From NCBI GenBank assembly GCA_026713345.1, contig JAPOOQ010000553.1, positions 1 to 6,025 on the forward strand: DNA of 6,025 nt, in the 5' to 3' direction. The translations under genes were made by a program, and so were the position numbers. The notes under the pieces are model-generated. The model had not been told where the DNA came from. It made no database searches and saw only the letters and a program-made list of their open reading frames with translations. The first letter of the stretch is position 1; the number at the start of each line of letters is the position of its first letter. Shown here piece after piece: positions 1-4,089 of this stretch. The DNA is from Gemmatimonadota bacterium. Lineage in GTDB: Bacteria; Gemmatimonadota; Gemmatimonadetes; Longimicrobiales; Gaopeijiaceae.

Positions 1-304
1 CCGCGGCCCTGAAGATGGCGGGAGTCTGTTGTGCGGGATCGTGTGCATTGGCACCTGCCTGAAGGCATTCCTGGACGAGGTCGGCCGAGGCGGTCGCGAA
101 GAAGTCCCGACCGTTCCAGGCACCGCAGGTGGGTGGGGTGGGAGGGGTGGTGGTGGTCGGTGTCGCGGTAGTGATAGCGCCCGGAGTGTCCGGGGGGGAC
201 GGAACCACTCCCACCATGGGGCCACCTGCGCAGCCCGGCACTAGCAGGGACCCCAGCACCGCGACCGCCCCCGGGAACGACGTCAACCGACCTGCTGTTG
301 TCAT
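1..304 (-). CDS. Gene C: third ankyrin-type lipoprotein, N-terminal 101 codons only
   Basis: Starts at ATG 304-302, preceded directly by AGAGAAG. The 14 bases from that motif to ATGACAA are identical to the start of gene B. Residues 1-24 form a signal peptide with Arg6 and a hydrophobic stretch (13-22), ending L-V-P-G-C with lipid Cys25. Pro at -2 is less usual but tolerated, and +2 is Ala as in B. A 34-residue tether rich in Thr and Pro (45-59 is almost only T, P and A) leads to the cysteine module C60-C80 (C-G-A-W at its start, F-F in the middle, C-L-Q-A-G-A at its end). This is the same arrangement as residues 53-79 of gene B. The frame stays open to the left edge, where ankyrin repeats should follow. 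Calling it an ankyrin protein rests on paralogy and the module, since no ordinary repeat is reached. Confidence 0.85.
   Translation of the reverse strand, partial: MTTAGRLTSFPGAVAVLGSLLVPGCAGGPMVGVVPSPPDTPGAITTATPTTTTPPTPPTCGAWNGRDFFATASADLVQECLQAGANAHDPAQQTPAIFRAA
65..127 (-). other. Cysteine module of gene C (C60-C80)
   Basis: C-G-A-W-N-G entry after the Thr/Pro tether, F-F at positions 9-10, ending C-L-Q-A-G-A-N. C-x19-C. It occupies the same place as module 1 of gene B. Confidence 0.8.
131..147 (+). other. G-quadruplex motif with one-base loops
   Basis: GGG-T-GGGG-T-GGG-A-GGGG on the plus strand, which is the template strand of gene C. It arises from CCC/ACC/CCA codons of the Pro/Thr tether. 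Four G-runs separated by single bases meet the standard quadruplex definition; whether it folds in the cell cannot be seen. Confidence 0.55.
192..198. repeat. G7/C7 homopolymer in the 5' part of gene C
   Basis: Seven consecutive G on the plus strand, seven C in the coding strand (codons 36-38, S-P-P, in the tether). A one-base slip would shift the frame soon after the signal peptide. The tract is at the short end of what normally gives phase variation. Confidence 0.6.
230..304 (-). other. Lipoprotein signal peptide and lipobox of gene C
   Basis: Residues 1-24 plus Cys25 (TGC at 232-230). The core A13-V22 is followed by P23-G24-C25. It is shorter than that of gene B and shares no sequence with it beyond the first codons, although the protein plan afterwards is the same. 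Confidence 0.75.
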
Positions 305-311
305 CTTCTCT
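305..311 (-). promoter_or_regulatory. Purine-rich ribosome binding site of gene C
   Basis: AGAGAAG abuts the ATG of gene C, as it does in gene B. With no spacer it is not a classical Shine-Dalgarno, but the same heptamer before both paralogues supports both start choices. Confidence 0.5.
307..311. repeat. 5-bp direct repeat TCTCT, left copy
   Basis: This is the left copy of the repeat bounding the 312-537 segment. It is also part of the AGAGAAG motif before gene C. Confidence 0.4.
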
Positions 312-326
312 GGGGGGTTATACGCC

Positions 327-521
327 TCAGTAACCACTCGATTCTCGCTCATTTGCGCAGCTCCGAAAGTGACCCCGGTACACGTCCGGATAGTCGCCCA
401 CCTTCGTCGGATCCCGGTCGATCAGGGGCGAGTATACCCGGTCGCCGACAATCGCAGCGAGTGTCCAAGCCTTTCGCAGGGTTCCCGTCCTCTCTGATGT
501 CATTTCTTTTGAGTTGCTCAT
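327..521 (-). CDS. orfX: possible small hypothetical protein, 64 aa
   Basis: ATG at 521-519, TGA at 329-327. GAGGGG (535-530) sits 8 bases before the ATG, a better Shine-Dalgarno than those of its large neighbours. A TTG two codons earlier is a poorer choice because it reduces the spacing to 2 bases. The product is hydrophilic, with a charged N-terminus, a likely short helix around LRKAWTLAAIVGDRV, then a Asp/Pro/Tyr-rich stretch and a single Cys. No signal peptide, membrane segment, ankyrin unit or family is recognised. About 65% of its third codon positions are G or C, clearly less than in genes A-C. It lies entirely within a 226-bp segment that looks inserted between genes B and C. It may be a real short gene carried by that segment, a fragment of a larger one, or a chance reading frame; the sequence alone does not decide. 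Confidence 0.4.
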   Translation of the reverse strand: MSNSKEMTSERTGTLRKAWTLAAIVGDRVYSPLIDRDPTKVGDYPDVYRGHFRSCANERESSGY

Positions 522-529
522 GCGCAAAT

Positions 530-535
530 CCCCTC
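530..535 (-). promoter_or_regulatory. Shine-Dalgarno GAGGGG before orfX
   Basis: GAGGGG lies 8 bases before ATG 521. It is the main argument that orfX could be translated. Confidence 0.45.
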
Positions 536-537
536 TA

Positions 538-542
538 TCTCT
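538..542. repeat. 5-bp direct repeat TCTCT, right copy
   Basis: This is the right copy, directly after the stop of gene B. The same five bases occur once, uninterrupted, at the A/B junction (4076-4080). Confidence 0.4.
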
Positions 543-800
543 TTACCTTCTGCCAAGTGCAGTTGACATCTTGACCCGCTCCCAGGGATTGAGCGCCGGA
601 TTCTCCCTCGCGTAGTCCATGGGCGTCTTGCCATCGGCATCGCGGGCTTCCGGGTCGGCACCCAGCCGCAGGAGGAGGGGAAAGGCCTTGGGTATGCCGA
701 TCGCCGCGCGGTGCAGGATCGTGCGGCCGTCGGAGTCGGTCAGCTCAAGGTCGGCCCCCGCGAGCAGCAGCGCCTCGATCACGGCGGGGTTCGGGTTGAC
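538..800 (-). repeat. 3' end of gene B, duplicated from or with the 3' end of gene A
   Basis: This stretch pairs with about 4076-4333. The 21 bases 538-558 and 4076-4096 are identical across the stop codon, and similarity stays high upstream. The encoded tails (NPxLxPWERVxMSTxLGRR) share 15 of 19 residues. Confidence 0.85.
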
Positions 801-3800
801 CGACGCCGCGAGGTGGAGGGGCGACCTCGGGAGAGCCGGGCGCGCGGCACCGCGGCGATTCGTGCTCGCTGCACCGCCGTTGGGGTCCGCCCCGGCGGCG
901 ACCAGGATGGCGATGATCTCGGGGTTGACGTTCCAGTAGGCGGCATCGTGCAGGGGCGTCACCGTGCCGGTCGGGGTATGGGAATGGTTGTGTGATCCCC
1001 GAGCGTACACGTCGGCTCCGGCCTCCAGCAGGACGTGGAGAACCGCGGGATTCGAGTTCCCCGAAGCAGCCCGGTGAAGTGGGGTGAGGCCGCTGGATTG
1101 CGGGGCGTTCACCTCGGCTCCCGCTTCCAGAAGGAGCTCGGCCGCGGCCGGATTCCGGTTCCAGGCGGCGCTATGCAGAGGAGTCTCGCCCTCCTGCCCC
1201 CGCGCGTTGACGTCCGCGCCCGCCTCCAGGAGCGCCGCGGCAACCTCCGGGTCAGGGTTGCGCGCCGCGAAATGAAGGGGTGTCGGGGCACCCCGGAAGA
1301 AGTCGTCGAACCGCCGGGGCCGTGCGTCCACCTCCGCGCCGGCCTCGAGCAATGCCCGCACCACGCCGAGTGTTCCGTGCTCGGCGGCCTCGTGCAGGGC
1401 CGTCTTGTCCCATTCGCTGCGAGCGTTGACGTCCGCCCCGCCCTGTAACAGGGCATTGATCACGGCGGGGTCCCGCGTGTGCGCGGCAGCTGTATGCAGA
1501 GGTGGTGAAGGCGGAGGAGTGTAGGCAGGTCGGCGGGAGCTGGGCGCGCGGGGTGGCTCCGTGGGTATGGGATCGCGGGGGTCCGCTCCCGCATCGAGGC
1601 AACGGGTGACGTCACTGAGGGTGGCGAACGCAAAGAAGCCTCGTGTGCCCCAGTGCTCGCAGCCGACTGGATCGTAGAGCCTCCCCTCCTGGTCGCGCGG
1701 GGCCGGATCGGCTCCGGCTTCCAGCAGGATGGCCGCAGCGGCGGGCAGCCCACCCTTCCGGGCCTGGTGCAACGGGGTCCGGCCGTTGTTGGTGCGGGCG
1801 TCCACCTCCGCGCCGGCCTCGAGCAGAGCGGCCATGGCGGTCACGCGGTCAAGAGATGCGGCCTGGTGCAGCGGGGTCTGGCCATCGTTGGTGCGGGCGT
1901 TCACGTCGGCCCCGGCCTCGAGCAGCAACGTGACCATGAAGACTGCGGAGTCATCCTCCAGTTGGACCGCCTTGTGCAGCGGCGTCTCCCCGGCGGCATC
2001 GCCTGCGTTGACGTCGGCACCCGCCCCCAGAAGTGCGGCGGCGGCGGCGCGCCCCGCGAAGCCGGCCCATTTCCTGTGGCCGTCGTAGTCCCTGTCGGCT
2101 TGAGCAACCAGATGGAGCGGCGTCAGCCCGGAACGTGTACGGGCGGTCACGTCCGCGCCGGCCGCCAGGAGGACCGCGAGCTTGTCGGGTTCGTCGAAGC
2201 CCCAGCCGGTGTAACCGGCCAGGTGTACCAAAGGCGTCTGGTCGAATCTGCCCGGCTGGTTGACGGGGACCCCGGCGGCCAGACAATCGCTCAGGCTCTC
2301 GGCCGGGGCGCCAATAAGGAACATGAAGTCGCCCAGGTCGCACAGGGGGTCGTCGACGCCTGCGGTTCCCTCCAGAACGCCGGGGTCGGCGCCCAGATCG
2401 AGCAGCTTGCGCGCGACCGGCTCGTTGGCGTGGTTGCGGGCCGCCTGGAGCGGCGTCTCGCCCGTGTCGTTCCGTGCGTTCACGTCGGCTCCGGCGCTGG
2501 CCAACAGGGTAACCAGCGCCGTGTCGAACACCCGCGTTGCCAGGGTGTGAAGGGGGGTGTCACCGTTCTCGTTCTGGCTGTTCACCTCCGCACCGGCGGC
2601 GACCAGGAGCGTGATGACTTCCGGGCTGCCGGAGCTGGCGGCCGCGTGAAGGGGCGAACTCCCAAAATTGGCTCGCCGGTTCGGATCGGCTCCGGCGTCC
2701 AGCAGGGCGCGAACCAGGGCGGTGGAACGGAATTCAGTGGCCTCGATCAGCGGCGTCGACCGTACACCCCGGGCGTCGGGATCCGCGCCGGCGTCCAGCA
2801 ACTTCAGCGCCAGGGCGACCACCGAGTCGGCCGTTGCGTCGGTACCGCGCAGTCGCTCGTTCGCGGAGTAGAGGCCGAAATGGCCCCACTGAAGGACTTT
2901 CACGAGTGGGGTGTCACCATTTTCGTCTACGGCATTCACGTCCGCGCCGGCCTCCAGCAGTACGTCGATGATCGCGATCGTGGTTGCATTGCGATTGCTG
3001 CTGGTCCCTCTGATCCGCACCGCCGCGCTGACCAGGGGCGTCCCCCACATACCGCCGGCATCCGCTTCGATGTCCGCGCCGGCCTCCACCAGGGCGATCA
3101 CGGCCGCCGGGTTGGCGTTGCTGACTGCCTGGTGGAGCGGTGTGTATCCCGCTTCGTTGCGAGCCTCCAACTCGGCACCCGCGTCAACCAGCAGCCCGAT
3201 GATGGACCCATCTTCGTTCGCCGTCGCATGATGGAGAACGGTGTAGCCCCCGTCGTTCGCGTAGAAATCATTGGCGTCGCGAGCGAATACGTCCGCCCCC
3301 TGCTCCAGGCAACGGGCGAAGTCCGTGCGGACCGCAGAGCGGGCGAACCAGCCCGTGTTCCAGTGTTCGCAGTGGGTGGGGTCGGCAACCTGGCCCCGAT
3401 CGTTGCGCGCGAGGCCATCGGCACCCAACCGCAGCAGATCGCGGACGACCACGGCGGCGTGCGGAGGTCTCAGATCGCTCCAGGCCATGTGCAATGGTGT
3501 GAGGCCCGCGGGTCCCCGGGCGCTGGGATCGGCGCCAGCTTCCACCAGGGCGGTGACGATTTCCGGGTTCTCGTTGCTCTGGGCCGCCATGTGCAGCGGC
3601 GTTACCTCGTCGAGGTCCCGCGCGTTGGGATCCGCCCCCGCATCCAGCAGTGCGGCAATGACTCCGGCGCGGGGATTGCCGGCCGCGGCCGAATGCAGCG
3701 GAGTGCTCCCATTCCAGTCGCGAGCGTCAACGTCCGCACCAGCTTCGACCAGGAGTGCGATGACCTCCGGGTGCCGGGTAAGGTGCGCCGCCGTGTGAAA

Positions 3801-4073
3801 GGGTGGCCCATAGAACCCGTCATCGGGTCCGTGGAGGTCCGCGCCCGCATCGAGGCACGTCTGAACGTCCCGGGGCGTGGCCGACTCGAAGAACACGAAG
3901 GTGCCCCAGTCGTCGCAGGTTGGGGCGGGGGTGGCGCCGGGAGCCTCGTCCGGCGCGCGTTCACCGGCGCAGGCCGTGACGAGGACGAGGGCCAGCAGCG
4001 GGGTGGCGAGGAGAAGTGCGGCCAGGAGCGGGGGTTCGACTGTGCACGCCTTACAGACGTCTCGATTTGTCAT
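543..4073 (-). CDS. Gene B: exported ankyrin-repeat lipoprotein, 1176 aa, four cysteine modules
   Basis: Complete gene. I start it at ATG 4073-4071, not at the in-frame ATG 51 codons earlier, for three reasons: this start gives a signal peptide immediately, it lies 7 bases after the stop of gene A, and the earlier start would run through A's conserved 3' end. Residues 14-34 are hydrophobic and end in V-T-A-C (lipobox, lipid Cys35). Ala at +2, not Asp, suggests outer-membrane sorting if the host follows the Lol rule. A Pro/Ala tether (36-52) leads to four blocks, each opened by a cysteine module: C53-C73, C235-C255, C578-C597 and C805-C825. Between them are about 25 ordinary 33-residue ANK repeats. 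No other cysteine occurs after Cys35. Loops outside the consensus are at 391-425, 831-856 (Pro-rich) and 1062-1084. The tail is PWERVKMSTALGRR. Probable role: surface or periplasmic protein-binding scaffold; partner unknown, no enzymatic domain. Confidence 0.96.
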   Translation of the reverse strand: MTNRDVCKACTVEPPLLAALLLATPLLALVLVTACAGERAPDEAPGATPAPTCDDWGTFVFFESATPRDVQTCLDAGADLHGPDDGFYGPPFHTAAHLTRHPEVIALLVEAGADVDARDWNGSTPLHSAAAGNPRAGVIAALLDAGADPNARDLDEVTPLHMAAQSNENPEIVTALVEAGADPSARGPAGLTPLHMAWSDLRPPHAAVVVRDLLRLGADGLARNDRGQVADPTHCEHWNTGWFARSAVRTDFARCLEQGADVFARDANDFYANDGGYTVLHHATANEDGSIIGLLVDAGAELEARNEAGYTPLHQAVSNANPAAVIALVEAGADIEADAGGMWGTPLVSAAVRIRGTSSNRNATTIAIIDVLLEAGADVNAVDENGDTPLVKVLQWGHFGLYSANERLRGTDATADSVVALALKLLDAGADPDARGVRSTPLIEATEFRSTALVRALLDAGADPNRRANFGSSPLHAAASSGSPEVITLLVAAGAEVNSQNENGDTPLHTLATRVFDTALVTLLASAGADVNARNDTGETPLQAARNHANEPVARKLLDLGADPGVLEGTAGVDDPLCDLGDFMFLIGAPAESLSDCLAAGVPVNQPGRFDQTPLVHLAGYTGWGFDEPDKLAVLLAAGADVTARTRSGLTPLHLVAQADRDYDGHRKWAGFAGRAAAAALLGAGADVNAGDAAGETPLHKAVQLEDDSAVFMVTLLLEAGADVNARTNDGQTPLHQAASLDRVTAMAALLEAGAEVDARTNNGRTPLHQARKGGLPAAAAILLEAGADPAPRDQEGRLYDPVGCEHWGTRGFFAFATLSDVTRCLDAGADPRDPIPTEPPRAPSSRRPAYTPPPSPPLHTAAAHTRDPAVINALLQGGADVNARSEWDKTALHEAAEHGTLGVVRALLEAGAEVDARPRRFDDFFRGAPTPLHFAARNPDPEVAAALLEAGADVNARGQEGETPLHSAAWNRNPAAAELLLEAGAEVNAPQSSGLTPLHRAASGNSNPAVLHVLLEAGADVYARGSHNHSHTPTGTVTPLHDAAYWNVNPEIIAILVAAGADPNGGAASTNRRGAARPALPRSPLHLAASVNPNPAVIEALLLAGADLELTDSDGRTILHRAAIGIPKAFPLLLRLGADPEARDADGKTPMDYARENPALNPWERVKMSTALGRR
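1599..1661 (-). other. Cysteine module 4 of gene B (C805-C825)
   Basis: D-P-V-G-C-E-H-W-G-T entry, F-F at positions 9-10, ending C-L-D-A-G-A-D. C-x19-C. Followed directly by the Pro-rich loop 831-856. Confidence 0.85.
1792..1820. repeat. 29-bp exact match between genes B and A (copy in B)
   Basis: Identical to 5339-5367 and embedded in a longer region of high similarity that covers at least two ankyrin units. It encodes the V/T-R-A-S/D turn and helix of equivalent repeats in the two paralogues. Confidence 0.8.
2283..2342 (-). other. Cysteine module 3 of gene B (C578-C597), tryptophan-less subtype
   Basis: Begins D-P-L-C-D-L and lacks the Trp. One residue shorter (C-x18-C), ending C-L-A-A-G-V-P-V-N. 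It matches the first module of gene A and forms a separate subtype. Confidence 0.85.
3309..3371 (-). other. Cysteine module 2 of gene B (C235-C255)
   Basis: Preceded by D-P-T-H and begins C-E-H-W-N-T. C-x19-C, ending C-L-E-Q-G-A-D. A single F replaces the usual F-F. It follows an ankyrin unit whose TPLH is replaced by the D-P-x-x-C entry. Confidence 0.85.
3855..3917 (-). other. Cysteine module 1 of gene B (C53-C73)
   Basis: First structural unit after the tether. The pattern is C-D-D-W-G-T, F-F at module positions 9-10, D-V, then C-L-D-A-G-A-D. C-x19-C. Confidence 0.85.
3969..4073 (-). other. Lipoprotein signal peptide and lipobox of gene B
   Basis: Residues 1-34 plus Cys35. The n-region carries Arg4 and Lys8; the hydrophobic core runs P14 to V32 and is rich in Leu and Ala; the lipobox is V32-T33-A34-C35 and the cysteine codon is TGC at 3971-3969. 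Two extra cysteines (C7, C10) lie in the part removed by signal peptidase II. The negatively charged Asp5 and Glu13 near the core are slightly unusual. Confidence 0.85.
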
Positions 4074-4089
4074 CTTCTCTTTACCTTCT
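4074..4089 (-). promoter_or_regulatory. Ribosome binding site of gene B, overlapping the end of gene A
   Basis: AGAAGG (4089-4084) is the last two codons of gene A, followed by its TAA and then AGAGAAG up to the ATG. Either purine run can act as Shine-Dalgarno. The 7-base gap between stop and start suggests translational coupling of A and B. Confidence 0.6.

Larger units (their letters stand above)
312..537. mobile_element. Possible small insertion (MITE-like) between genes B and C
   Basis: The A-to-B junction reads (minus strand) AGAAGG-TAA-AGAGA-AG-ATG-ACAA. Downstream of gene B the left half, up to AGAGA, is present at 551-538. The right half, from AGAGA onward, is present at 311-298 at the start of gene C. 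Between them are 226 bp, flanked by the direct repeat TCTCT (plus strand, 307-311 and 538-542). The ends are weakly inverted: GGGGTTATACGC at 314-325 against GGGGATTTGCGC read from 533 to 522, 9 of 12 matching. GC is about 57% against about 68% in the flanks. No transposase is present. The direct repeat is short and purine-rich, so chance is not excluded. Confidence 0.45.

Noticed and set aside
305..326. Terminator or promoter in the spacer before gene C
   Set aside because: No GC-rich hairpin followed by a T-run and no convincing -35/-10 pair on the minus strand; only the G6 run and the purine-rich start context are seen.
129..497. Plus-strand frame of 122 codons across gene C and the spacer
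   Set aside because: It is opposite the lipoprotein start of gene C, its N-terminus is a Gly/Val-rich product of the antisense C-runs, and it has no supporting start signal or family.
525..527. TTG two codons before the ATG as the start of orfX
   Set aside because: It leaves only 2 bases after GAGGGG; the ATG at 521 has an 8-base spacing.
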